A DNA stretch of 64,000 nt from positions 301,342 to 365,341 of the forward strand of contig NW_005197648.1 in NCBI RefSeq assembly GCF_000372725.1, given 5' to 3'. Positions 9,401 through 17,379 of this stretch are shown here, piece after piece (position 1 is the stretch's first letter; every line of letters begins with the position of its first letter). The stretch comes from Emiliania huxleyi CCMP1516. Its lineage: Eukaryota; Haptophyta; Isochrysidales; Noelaerhabdaceae. A program made the position numbers and the translations under genes. The notes beneath the pieces were generated by a model, which had not been told where the DNA came from, ran no database searches, and saw only the letters and a program-made list of their open reading frames with translations.

Positions 9401-11911
9401 AGGAGCAGGAGGCGACAGAGCGGAAGGGCGTTGCTCTTCGACAGGGACCGCGCCAGAGTGTCGTCGGCAGGCGTCCACTCACGGTCGTCTTGCCCACGCT
9501 CCCACATCTTGCTCAAGCGGGTCTGATACTCACCGAGCTGCTGCGAGTTGATCGTACGCTCAAAGAGCGGCACGCGAGGGAGCTGCTCCAGTTCGAACGT
9601 GGCCGCGTCGCAGCAGCCTGACGTGTCGGCCAGCTCGGCGTCGTACTCGGATAAGAGGTGGCGGGCAGCGGGCGTGCCCGCCGCTGCAAACATGAGGCCG
9701 CTCACAACGAAGAGGTCGCTGCCCAACCGGCCGCGGACACGGTAGTCGGCGAAAAACTCCGGCACATTGATCTTGCTCGTTGAAGAAACACTGGGATACG
9801 CCCGCTGCGCGGCGACGGCGTCGTCTCCGAGGAGCCGCCCGAATGAGTTGAGAGGAACTGGGGTGAGAAACTCTTTGATCGTCTCGGCAAGTCGCTTTGC
9901 TTCCTCATGGAACGGTGGTGGGGCGCGCTCGGGCGGTGGCAGCCCTTTGCACGCCGCGCTAGCGGCGGCTACGCGCGCCCGCTCGCCCGGTGAGACTGAC
10001 GGCGTCAGGCCGGGCATGGCGGTTGTTTTTGGTGGCAAACCTTCGTTGTTTCTTTTGAGCTTAGCCTTCGATGTTATGAAACAAACGCAAGGCGGACATG
10101 GCATATCGCTCTCGGGCCCACAGACATCCCGCACACTCGCCGCACACCCGCCGCCCCCGCGCGCGCCCCGCCCCGGCCGGGAGAAAGGGGAGTGACAGTT
10201 TGGGACGGCAACAGAACGAGTATGTTGAGTCCTGGCTCAACAACGCAGAGTAAATGTAAGCCGGATGGCTCACAGGCCACCTCTTGCGCCCCGACTGACC
10301 GATCTACCGCACTGGCCACTTCCGCCCCCTTGCTCCCAACCCTTCCACCTCGCCTCGGGCCGCGCCGCGCGATCTCGGGCGATCTCGCGCTATCGCGCGC
10401 GATCTCGGAGCTCCACGCCACGCCTCTCCACCCCACCCCACCTCACCCACCGCCGCGCCGCGCTATCTCGGGCGATCTCGGAGCGTCGCTCGCGCGGCGT
10501 CACACCTGCTCAAAAAAGGAAGGGCCTGGTTGGAGCCACGGGGCTCACGAGGACGTGCTCGCTCGGTTCTCGCCGCCTCGCCCTGCGCCACTGGGGCCGG
10601 TGAGGCGGCGCCCCGCGCGGCGCGTCCCTCGCCCCGTCACGCCGACCCCTGCGCGCACCGCTCATCTTCAGCCCTCCCGGGGTTACTCTTGCTTGTTTCT
10701 TTTTGTGGTCGAATGAAAAAAGACTAGAACGAGTTGCTGCGCACCACGAGATGGTTGCCGGCAAGCGACACAAGCGCTGGCGCGAATATTTCTTTTTTGT
10801 GCGTGTGCATGGAGCATGCTCCTTGGTCCATGTCCATTTGTGGGCGTAACTAGCCAGCTCATGGCGGCACGCGGCGCCACACGGGGCGCGGAGGCAATAG
10901 AGACATGTGAAGAGAGAGAGAGAGCCAGCTCTGAGAGGGAGAGAGAGAGAGAGAGCCAGCTTTGAGAGAGATAGAGAGCCTCATCTCGTTGCGGCGCTTG
11001 CAGGCGTGCGAGTCCTCGCCGTGCAGGCGGGCGCGCTCCACAGCCTCGCACTGAGCGACCACGGGGCCGTCTTTTCCTGGGGCCTCGGAGCGCAGGGGCA
11101 GCTCGGACATGACGAAGCGGGGGAGCCCGAGCCGTCGAAGCGCCGGCGCAAAGCGCCCACCGGCGCCGTCTCGCGTTTGCCGTCACCGCCGTCCGAGCGG
11201 CCGCGAAAGCTCACCGCCACGCCAACAGCGATTCAAAATCTTCCGGAGCGAGGCCGTGTCACCGCGATCGCCGCCGGTGGATTCCACAGCCTCGCGATGA
11301 CCGACCGGGGTGCCGTCTACTCGTTTGGACACGGTATGCACGGCCAGCTGGGCCACGGAGACACGTCGGATCAGCCGACACCGCGGCTAATCGACGGGCT
11401 GCCAGAGCGCGGCAGGGTGGTCGCAGTCGCGGCGGGGGCCCACCATAGCCTCGCGGTCAGCGATCGCGGCGCGATCTACAGCTTTGGCTATGGCGGGCAC
11501 GGCCAACTGGGGCATGGCGACAGGGCCGACCAGCTTCTGCCACAGCCGGTGGCGGCGCTCGAGGCGGTGCGCATCAAAGCGGCCGCGGGAGGAGCCGACC
11601 ACTCGTTGGCGCTAGACAATTTTGGCGTGCTGTACAGCTTTGGCCTGGACGAACCGCCTCCGCCGCGCCGCGCGCAGCCTACGCCACGGATCGTTGAGGA
11701 GGTGCGAGGCGTGCGAGTGGCGGACGCGTGCGATTCCTTTGCCGCAGGGAGTTTTGCCCGCCTCGCGGTCGCCTCTGGCGGCGCCACCTTCAGCTGGGGG
11801 ACAATCAAAGCCCCCGACGACCACGATTCTTACCCCGCCCCGGTGCCGCCTCGGGCCACTCGCTCGCGCTCGATAGGGAGCCGCTCCAGCCCTGCTGTCC
11901 TGCAGCGCTAG
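3487..11911 (+). CDS. RCC1-like seven-bladed propeller, split by 7.1 kb
   Basis: RCC1-repeat protein (family roles include Ran exchange factor, ubiquitin-ligase adaptor and others; the exact role here is unknown). Exon 1 (3487-3834) encodes two blades with motifs VVYSFGDGKSGRLGHGD and QVFSFGSGSFGQLGHGD. The frame resumes at 10979 with PHLVAALAGVRV and gives five more blades (for example AVFSWGLGAQGQLGH, AVYSFGHGMHGQLGHGD). Two plus five equals the canonical seven, and blade register is kept across the gap to within one residue. A GC-AG intron 3835-10978 (7,144 bp) fits the phase (phase 0). Joined length is about 426 aa. The intervening DNA carries two other genes and repeats. Blade 3 has a Lys/Arg-rich insertion. 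After blade 7 the frame ends in a low-complexity tail, while GHSLALDREPLQ, a plausible continuation, lies in another frame near 11850, so the 3' end may be mis-spliced or shifted. Confidence 0.7.
3838..4015. repeat. Degenerate GGTTCACGG tandem repeat
   Basis: Directly after RCC1 exon 1, CGGTTCACGGTTCACGG-like units recur many times with drift, along with two copies of GGCGGGGGCTAGT-like sequence. A simple minisatellite within the putative large intron. Confidence 0.7.
4266..5381 (+). CDS. F-box-like protein, nested in RCC1 gene
   Basis: Frame of about 371 aa from the ATG at 4266. The N-terminus (DEHLTLIWSRLSLEEAGGAA, then VSHRWRRLSL) has the spacing of a degenerate F-box, which would recruit Skp1 in an SCF ubiquitin ligase. 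The rest (LVSVEGSTLVGVALARGDSE, VSVRPFEMRGEQLVSQPL, DNTLLPLLQLSDPPFGV) is not recognised. An in-frame extension upstream of 4266 runs into the tandem repeat and is unlikely to be coding. The gene sits on the same strand as RCC1, between its two halves. F-box identity rests on a short weak motif. Confidence 0.55.
   Translation: MEACTDEHLTLIWSRLSLEEAGGAAYAVSHRWRRLSLGRLAGVSKEELAARSMALEDLAATPRGVTELSIGSPTSEVPLVSVEGSTLVGVALARGDSELDGRVLELTRLSSGRMSVRPFEMRGEQLVSQPLRILSVSAVFFSRAHNIFEIYGALGVLDEECISLCPLEEESQSFLSLGTPIFESCGISEAFAEVYLCHHPEELSVGVLTPGIKHEIGDNTLLPLLQLSDPPFGVNKPLFALLLDLELGHVEIFPLLKCAPISTAGGIIPYQRPSAYKSATKPVGCVAAQLAMEEPLYPKLFHPPPPARQPRGKDPASPATDTVPRAPKAGEAGFELAISWRLTTCYIVDPAPDPEPGSTPDMAAGPSPMCE
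5997..6024. repeat. 28-bp near-perfect palindrome
   Basis: CACTTTCACAGCGG followed by its reverse complement CCGCTGCGAAAGTG with one mismatch, centred on GCGGCCGC. No spacer. Confidence 0.8.
6093..6250. repeat. Tandem duplication, about 80-bp unit
   Basis: Two copies of a unit containing GGCCGGACATGCGGCTCGAG and GGCGGCATGAGAGGCAA, at about 6093-6163 and 6174-6250, with small differences. Confidence 0.75.
6446..7289. mobile_element. 844-bp element with 47-bp inverted repeats
   Basis: 6446-6492 and 7243-7289 are inverted copies with no mismatch that I can see; each tip is itself the palindrome GAGCGGCCGCTC. Just inside each arm lie palindromic units of the form GCTGCTGG, a G run, GTC, a C run, CAGCAGC: two units at 6498-6580 and three at 7125-7235. 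AAG on each flank could be a short target duplication. No transposase frame is visible, so a non-autonomous, MITE-like or foldback element is likely. Confidence 0.7.
7301..7550. repeat. Dispersed repeat R1, copy 1
   Basis: Matches 20034-20266: an outer block with TAGTAAGCCGACATGC and CGGCCGTTCG, then a near-identical block of about 145 bp from GTAGTAGACGTTGGCGCCGA to GGAGGGAGGCGTGAGGCGCA. In the minus-strand frame the block reads DDYPSFSDSSLLGANVYY here and DDYPTFGDSSLFGANVYY at the other copy, so it may derive from a duplicated coding exon. Confidence 0.75.
8101..10017 (-). CDS. Uncharacterised 638-aa protein inside RCC1 span
   Basis: Intronless frame; the ATG at 10017 (MPGLTPSV) is preferred over an upstream in-frame ATG at 10134. 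Not recognised as any family. It is soluble in appearance, mostly helical, with no clear signal or membrane segment. Notable stretches: INVPEFFADYRVRGRLGSDL, FERTINSQQLGEYQTRLSKM, LGAKSDLVNYLLAHPDVRYN, and an aromatic C-terminus YPVVWGYYRIFRRADHDWVG. Codon use resembles the neighbouring genes, and the amino-acid composition is balanced rather than low complexity, which argues for a real gene. It lies on the opposite strand to RCC1, between its two halves. Function unknown. Confidence 0.7.
   Translation of the reverse strand: MPGLTPSVSPGERARVAAASAACKGLPPPERAPPPFHEEAKRLAETIKEFLTPVPLNSFGRLLGDDAVAAQRAYPSVSSTSKINVPEFFADYRVRGRLGSDLFVVSGLMFAAAGTPAARHLLSEYDAELADTSGCCDAATFELEQLPRVPLFERTINSQQLGEYQTRLSKMWERGQDDREWTPADDTLARSLSKSNALPLCRLLLLLQRTRGAGDELVRPDPTELMDLSVLTQLPPDSRNAILGAKSDLVNYLLAHPDVRYNMRGLQTGQREAADGFQSIAQRQQHQLNADDISQRYQALEGSAQRAYANEAYVSQAALAPFVKVFRDIAATSGCKHSAARLEEAAGRLLSREGLLPSHYLAMLACVFGADASLRGARGGSGEVGTHCEKQRSKKAGIAIGEFFDEQVALLEKWKLECHSAAARGEALPPKPKYEMLLGQVRFAADGAPLLFAQLSEHESLPFEKPSHRQLLTEENDVAGAHEKFYRSVGKSAAPHFAGSLACPPLPTSEERWTAGKRLGGVIAGAIEWCSGARGSLAAKGATLLRGGGWCGGEVGKAMRRQARIAAADATAATPTHRHDYPVVWGYYRIFRRADHDWVGHEFACDSLNTGDEAGKHAAAAYLAHLRADSRCYFTRRS
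10888..10975. repeat. GAGA-rich microsatellite upstream of RCC1 exon 2
   Basis: AGAGAGAG tracts interrupted by GAGCCAGCTCTGAGAG and GAGCCAGCTTTGAGAG, ending at the putative RCC1 acceptor (ATAGAGAG before 10979). Confidence 0.75.
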
Positions 11912-12465
11912 AGACGGCGTGGAGAGAACTGGGGGAGGGCAGCGACAGCCGACACCTGGCCGGTGTTAAAAAGCCGTATGACGGTGACCGGTGAAATCCG
12001 CTGTATCTCAGATACAGAACATACGGCTAAGTATGCCCGCATCGGCCACCGTCGTGCTCTTGGGCTTGGACTCTGCTGTCTCGTGTCTGCTCGTCACGAG
12101 CACAAAACCCCTTCGAGGCCTAGCCTAGAAAACTGTGACAAAAAACACCCACAAAAAAAAAACAGCTAAACACGGCCCCCAGAGTGTAGAGATCTAGAGT
12201 GTAGGCCTAGCAAAACCCACAATCCAAATACCATAACCCCCCGAATGAGTTTTGTCTCACTCACGTAGAAGCTCGCTACGAGCTTTTTCGGTTTCGCCCA
12301 AGCCACGTGAGCTACGACCACCACGTCTAGTGAGCCCCTCCCTGCTCTAGGCCGACTGGCGGAGGTCGGGAGGCGTCCAAGCGGCCCCCACTCCCTCATT
12401 GCGCATGCGCGCTGCCGCAGCTTGGGGGAGGGACTACATGCGAGGCGGCAGGCGCGGCGGTGGCA
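11912..12465. other. Intergenic between RCC1 and TMEM43 3' ends
   Basis: No gene seen. 11972-12028 can fold: AGCCGTAT pairs with ATACGGCT, enclosing CTGTATCTCAGATACAG, itself an inverted repeat at 12001-12017. The two genes converge here. Confidence 0.5.
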
Positions 12466-13872
12466 TCACATCCTGCTGAGCAGCTCCTCCTTCTTGGCGT
12501 CGTAGTCCGCCTGGGTGATCAGGCCCCGGTCCAGCATCGACTTGAGCTGCGCCAGCCTGTCCCCAACTTGGACGGAGGCAGGGGAGTCGCCCGTCGCCCG
12601 TGCAGTGGCCGCTGCGGCCGCGGCCGACGCCGCCGACGCCGCCGGCCTCGGCGCGCTGGCCGCGGCCGCGCGCGCACCGCCGCGGCGGAGGCTGCGGAGG
12701 CTTCCGTAGCCGAGGAACAACGAGGCGGCCGCCAGGGCGAGGAGGGTGGCCGAGAGGAGGGGCCGGTACCAGAGCCACGCCAGCGCGACGACCACGAGGG
12801 TCTGCGCGGCGGCCAGGCTGAGCGCGAGCAGCCCGACCGCGCACCCCACCAGACCGCCGAGAAGAGGCACCCACGAGGCGAGGTACGAGAACGGGCCGAG
12901 GACGAGGCCCCACCCCGCCCAGACGAGGACGCCGCCGAGCGCGCGCATGCCCCACTTCCACGCCGCGTTGGCGCCCGCCGCGGCCGCGAACATGGCCGCC
13001 GGCGTGTGCTGGCCGCGCCGCAGCATCGCGAGCTCGAAGCCCGACGAGGCGACCCACGGCTCGAGCCCGTCTCTCGCGCGGCGGGCGAGGACGCTCACCT
13101 CGCCGAGCGGCGCGTGCTTCCACGAGAGGCGAGCGCACCCGATCGCCGGCCGGCCGCCCTCGCAGCCCGGCGCGTAGACGCTGTGGCCGAGCCTCTCCCC
13201 GTCGCCGGCTTGCTGCAGCAGCCCGCGCGCGAGCTGCAGCCCATGCAGCGTCACCGGCTGGCTCCACCGCTCGTTCGAGAAGCCGGGCCCCGCGTCGCGC
13301 AGCGCCTCGTCGAAGCTCGGGTTGGCTGGCGCGCGCGGGTCTCGGAACTCGGCCGAGCGCACCTCGCGGCTCGACCACTGCTCCCGGTACGAGTACGTCT
13401 TTACCGTCTCCGTCATCGTGCCGCCCCTCCCGTCGGGCACCTTTCTGCGGCTCTCGTGCGCGTGCTCCTTCCAGAGGTACACCTCCGCCACCCGCTCCAG
13501 CCAGATGGCCGCCGCGTGGACGTCGAAGGCGTCGTCGCGCAGCATGCCGTCGCCGCGGCCGCGAAGCTCCCCGCTCAGGTGCGCCACGCCGCCCGTGCCG
13601 GCCGCGTGGTGCCTCTCCGCCTCGAGAAGCCCGTACTGGGCCGCGACCGCCGAGCCCTCGTTCGTCCACAGCAGCGCGGTCGCGCCGGCGAGGAGGAAGA
13701 GCCCGACGACCGAGCCGATCAGGCTGCCCGACATGGACGGCTTCCGGCCGCGGTGATACTCGACCTCGGTGTAGCTGCCGCCGGGGTAGCCGCCGCCGCC
13801 GCCGCCGCCCGAGCCGCCGTAGCCGTAGCCGCACGCGCGCGGGGGCGCGCGCCGGGTCACGCCGCCCGCCAT
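12466..13872 (-). CDS. TMEM43-family membrane protein with SHOCT tail
   Basis: 468 aa from the ATG at 13872. TMEM43/LUMA proteins are multipass membrane proteins of the ER and inner nuclear envelope. The family pattern is clear: an N-terminal membrane helix (SLIGSVVGLFLLAGATALLW) followed by NEGSAVA, then GVAHLSGELRG, VYLWKEHAHE, TVKTYSYREQWSS and PSFDEAL; then a C-terminal group of hydrophobic segments (about residues 320-425). The extreme C-terminus, DRLAQLKSMLDRGLITQADY then DAKKEELLSRM, is a SHOCT (short C-terminal) domain, which is not usual for animal TMEM43. A Gly-rich, Tyr-rich start precedes the first helix. The frame is open to 14181, but the upstream part is low complexity and probably untranslated or intronic. 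Confidence 0.85.
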   Translation of the reverse strand: MAGGVTRRAPPRACGYGYGGSGGGGGGGYPGGSYTEVEYHRGRKPSMSGSLIGSVVGLFLLAGATALLWTNEGSAVAAQYGLLEAERHHAAGTGGVAHLSGELRGRGDGMLRDDAFDVHAAAIWLERVAEVYLWKEHAHESRRKVPDGRGGTMTETVKTYSYREQWSSREVRSAEFRDPRAPANPSFDEALRDAGPGFSNERWSQPVTLHGLQLARGLLQQAGDGERLGHSVYAPGCEGGRPAIGCARLSWKHAPLGEVSVLARRARDGLEPWVASSGFELAMLRRGQHTPAAMFAAAAGANAAWKWGMRALGGVLVWAGWGLVLGPFSYLASWVPLLGGLVGCAVGLLALSLAAAQTLVVVALAWLWYRPLLSATLLALAAASLFLGYGSLRSLRRGGARAAAASAPRPAASAASAAAAAATARATGDSPASVQVGDRLAQLKSMLDRGLITQADYDAKKEELLSRM

Positions 13873-14652
13873 CAGCGGCGCCTCCTCGTCTGCCGTGTTT
13901 TGAGTGCCCAGCCTTGCAGCGCGCGCCTGCGGGGGGAGGAGTGGTGCCGGGTTACCTGCTTCCCCCCCCGCCCTACCGAACCACGCACCGCCCGCCCATG
14001 CCGACTTCCGTCCTCCCGCCGCCCTCCCCCCTTCCCGCCCCTCCGCCCTCGCCATCCCCATCCGTGCGCCCCTCCCCGTCCGCTCCCTCCCGCTTGGCGC
14101 CCATCCCGCCCTCCGCCCTCGCCCTCCGCCCCTCCCTGCCCTGGCTGGCCTGGGTGGCATCTCCTCATCATCACGCGCCAAGCGGGAGGGAAGTGGACGG
14201 GGCCCTGAGCCGACCTAGCCCCAAACGGAATGGGGCGGCCAACACGTGCCGGATTACTGTGTGTGCCCTCCACGGGTGCAGCCTTTCGGTTCGTGAAGGG
14301 TCGGTGCGAGTCTTGCTTTCCTCGATCCCCCGCCCTCCCCGGCCATCTCCGCCGCTTTGTTTGGCTCTCCAGCCTTACCACCATCGGGAGGCGGCGAGGC
14401 GAAATCAGACAGACTCGGTCGAAAGACCCCAGATCGGCATCCATCCATGCCCTTCTGGACAGGGTGGCCCGCCACAACGACCCCTGGAATTGCGACTCGC
14501 CGCTTTCCTCCCGCTGTGATCCTGTGTGAGCTCTGTCTCTTGGTTTGCCAACAACATACCTAAAAACAGGAGTGGTCCCCGTCCGGCAGGGAGCACGAAC
14601 CCGCCACTTGGGTGGCATGCACACCCGAAGTGGCCGCGGCGGACCTTGCTAC
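13873..14652. other. Intergenic, C-rich
   Basis: Pyrimidine-rich low-complexity DNA (13960-14160), the upstream region of TMEM43 on one side and of the F-box locus on the other. Nothing else recognised. Confidence 0.45.
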
Positions 14653-15344
14653 ATGGAGGCGCTCCCTTCAGAGCTCCTCATCGCAGTGCTGACGCGATTG
14701 GAAGCCCAGAACGGCTGCCCGCGCCATGCAAACCTCCAAGTTCATTCAAGCCGCAGACAGCGAGGTTGTGTGGCAGGCGCTTGTGCTGCAGCAGTGGCCT
14801 GCGGCGGCGACCTCTGTCGTGGCAGCGATGGGCCTCGGGTGGAAGGCCCGCTGCCGGTACTACCACGAACGGGCGATCGAGAGAATGAGCCTCGCTGACG
14901 AAGCCCAACGCAGGCCCAGATCCGCGCAACCCAACGCAGAGCAGATCAACGCTCAGTTTGGCTTCATCTTTGAGTCTCACGGTCGAGATCTTTGTCCTTC
15001 GCCGCAAGGACAATGCTCTCGCCTCCTTCGCCGAAATTCACTTCGAGCCGTCGATCGACAACGATGACGACGACTACGCCGATGCGATTGTGCACACGTC
15101 TTGGTTTGCGTGGCCGACCAACAGCTTCGCGTGGGTGCCTGGAAACTCCTACGGAGCCGACAGAATCACTGCAACCGTGAGCGAGTTCAAGCCGGATGAA
15201 GCCGGCGAGTGCGCACCGGTGATCGACTTTGGCTGCGAGGCAAGGGTTCACGACGCGGACGGAAGCTATCCCTTCTTCCTTTGCGACCTGTCTGACCTGC
15301 TCCTTCGCAAGGTGGGAGGGCTGCAGTGGAAGGTGCTTGCCTAA
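14653..15344 (+). pseudogene. F-box gene broken by two frame changes
   Basis: Opens MEALPSELLIAVLTRLEAQ, a good F-box start, in one frame. From about 14726 the expected continuation (QTSKFIQAADSEVVWQALVL, then QQWPAAATS) is in the next frame. From about 14958 the rest (TVEIFVLRRKDNALASFAEI, ending GGLQWKVLA and stop) is in the third frame. Joined, the pieces give a sensible F-box protein of about 230 aa. No GT/GC-AG pair neatly explains both shifts, so I call a decayed gene; unsplit sequencing errors or tiny introns are alternatives. Confidence 0.55.
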
Positions 15345-15971
15345 GTGGAATATGAGCTTGGCACGGTTTGCATGGACAGCTCTGCCGCGGAGCGGCATAC
15401 GCCTAATGGCGAGGTCAGCGCGCCTGCCCTCGCCCTGGGCGAGTGTTTTCGGCCGAACGGCGAATTGTCGCATCTGTCCGGCACGGTCTGCGGCGGTATG
15501 ACTCTTGTTTGGCGGATAGGAGTGCACAGAGATGCTTCTCTCTTCTGTGGAGTGCAGCGGGACGAAATCAGCAACCAGCCTCCGGGCGGGCCCCCCCGCT
15601 ACCATCTAAACCCCCCCCACGAGAGTAGGGTCTCAGAGTACAAACTCTCACGAAAAAAAGCGCCTCTCCGAGATAGGTACCGAGAGCGCTCTGCCGCGTC
15701 CTGCGCCCTAGCGCCCTACTACGTAGAGCCGTACTAGACGGACTACTTCTATCTAGATGTCATCTGCCACACACACAAAGCATTACTCTCACGACACACG
15801 GGGGCCGGGCGTGGAGGCTGGAGCGCTAGGACCTAGGTGGAGCGGCGGCGGCGCGGCACGCGCGGACGGACGGATTTGGACGGGGCGGAGCAGCGACCGG
15901 GGCGGAGCAGCGACCGCCAGGGCGGCCGCTCCTCTGTCTCGCGCGACTACTTATGTTTTCGTAAACGTAGA

Positions 15972-16160
15972 GAAGTACAGCGATCGCCATCTCGCTGGCC
16001 TCTCCGCAAGGCCTCCCGACCGCGTCGAACTCACGGCGCGGGCTCTCTCGGCTACGGGACCGGCCCCAGCTTCGGCTGAGGGCTGACAAGCTGCCGAGCC
16101 CAAATCACTGTGAGAGTCGTGATTTCTGGTTGGTTTTCTAAAATCTCTCTCTAAACGTAG
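15972..16160 (+). repeat. Direct repeat DR, left copy
   Basis: Shares AGCGATCGCCATCTCGCTGG, GGGACCGGCCCCAGCTTCGG and TTCTAAAATCTCTCTC with the right copy at 16960-17145, with few differences over about 185 bp. Confidence 0.8.
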
Positions 16161-16959
16161 TCGTGGCCCCCGCTACGTCGCACGAGAGAGATTTTTAGCA
16201 ATACCAAACAACTCTAACACTCACACGTCATTTGGGGCCTGGAGCCATGTTCACGCGCGCGCGAGACGTGCAGACAGGGTTGCCACGTTTTGTTCGCACG
16301 AGTGCAAGAATAGAAAATCCTTATCAGCTTTTTTGCCGCCATGTGGGCCTCCCGGCCTGCTGCGGCGGCGCGGCCGGTCGAGGCCGGGCTCGGCCCGGCC
16401 CGCGACGGCTGGCCGCCGACGAGCGCGCTCGCGCTGCTCGTCAAAATGGCAGCGGTGTCGATTGCGGCGACGGTCGTTCAGTCGTACAGCGCTCAGGCGT
16501 CTGTCATCTGTCGTCTGTTGTCGCATTTCGCACACGCGCGCGCCGCGCGACCCGCGTCGCTCCGCGAGGGCATGAGCCTTCCGCGATTCGATCCCGCAGC
16601 CAAAAGCTGCTCGCTCGAACCGCGGCCGACTCTACCATCGCGGCCGCAGCTGTTGAGCTCCTCAGAAGACTGGTGCCTCATATGCTGCCTCCCTGCGGAT
16701 GCTGCCGGCGAGCCTGGCGGTCCGCTGTACTACAAGGAAGTGCTGACTCGATTCTACCTCGAAATCTTCTACCCCCATGACTCGCACGGAACGCGAATGT
16801 GACAGGACCATCGGGTCCTTCAGCCACCAAAGTGAGATCACCCGAGAGCAGCTGAGCCTGCCTCTGGCCTCGCCTCCCTCTCCTTCAGGCATTCGTGGCA
16901 TCCTATGGGTCGTCCAGAGTATCGACCTCTGGCTTGTCAGCCGCCCCACCGAGGGCACC

Positions 16960-17145
16960 ATGAAGTGTAGCGATCGCCATCTCGCTGGCCTCTCCGCAAG
17001 GCCCCCCGACCGCGTCGAACTCATCGGCGCGGGCTCTCTCGGCTACGGGACCGGCCCCAGCTTCGGCTGAGGGCTGACAAGCTGCCGAGCCCAAATCACA
17101 CTGTGAGCGTCGTGATTTCTTGTTGGGTTTCTAAAATCTCTCTCG
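16960..17145 (+). repeat. Direct repeat DR, right copy
   Basis: Second copy of the repeat at 15972-16160, same orientation, about 1 kb downstream. LTR-like spacing, but no retroelement genes lie between. Confidence 0.8.
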
Positions 17146-17379
17146 AGTGCAACTGGGGCTAAAAAATCGAGGAAATCCGCAGCGGCCTCCTCCTATGCGT
17201 GTTTTTAACTGCCCAGCCTAATGTGGCGAAGCCCGGGGCAAGGAGAAGGAGAAGAAGGAGAACTCCACTCAAAAAAGAAAGTCGGGAAATATCCAAGAAC
17301 TGCCTCCTGGGTCGACCTACCGCTGTACCCACCCCACCGACGGGAGCAGCATCAAGCCAGAGCATCAAGCCAGCGCTCG

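Larger units (their letters stand above)
15345..17379. other. Intergenic with 1-kb spaced direct repeats
   Basis: Holds two about 185-bp direct repeats (15972-16160 and 16960-17145) and 0.8 kb between them with frames such as SSSEDWCLICCLPADAAGEP whose meaning is unclear. The last 230 bp is the 5' flank of the ABHD5-like gene. Confidence 0.5.

Noticed and set aside
12434..14208. Long overlapping frames on both strands over TMEM43
   Set aside because: Arg/Ala/Pro-rich shadow frames caused by high GC; only the -frame with membrane helices and family motifs is credible.
15972..17145. Full LTR retrotransposon
   Set aside because: No gag, protease or reverse transcriptase motifs between the repeats.
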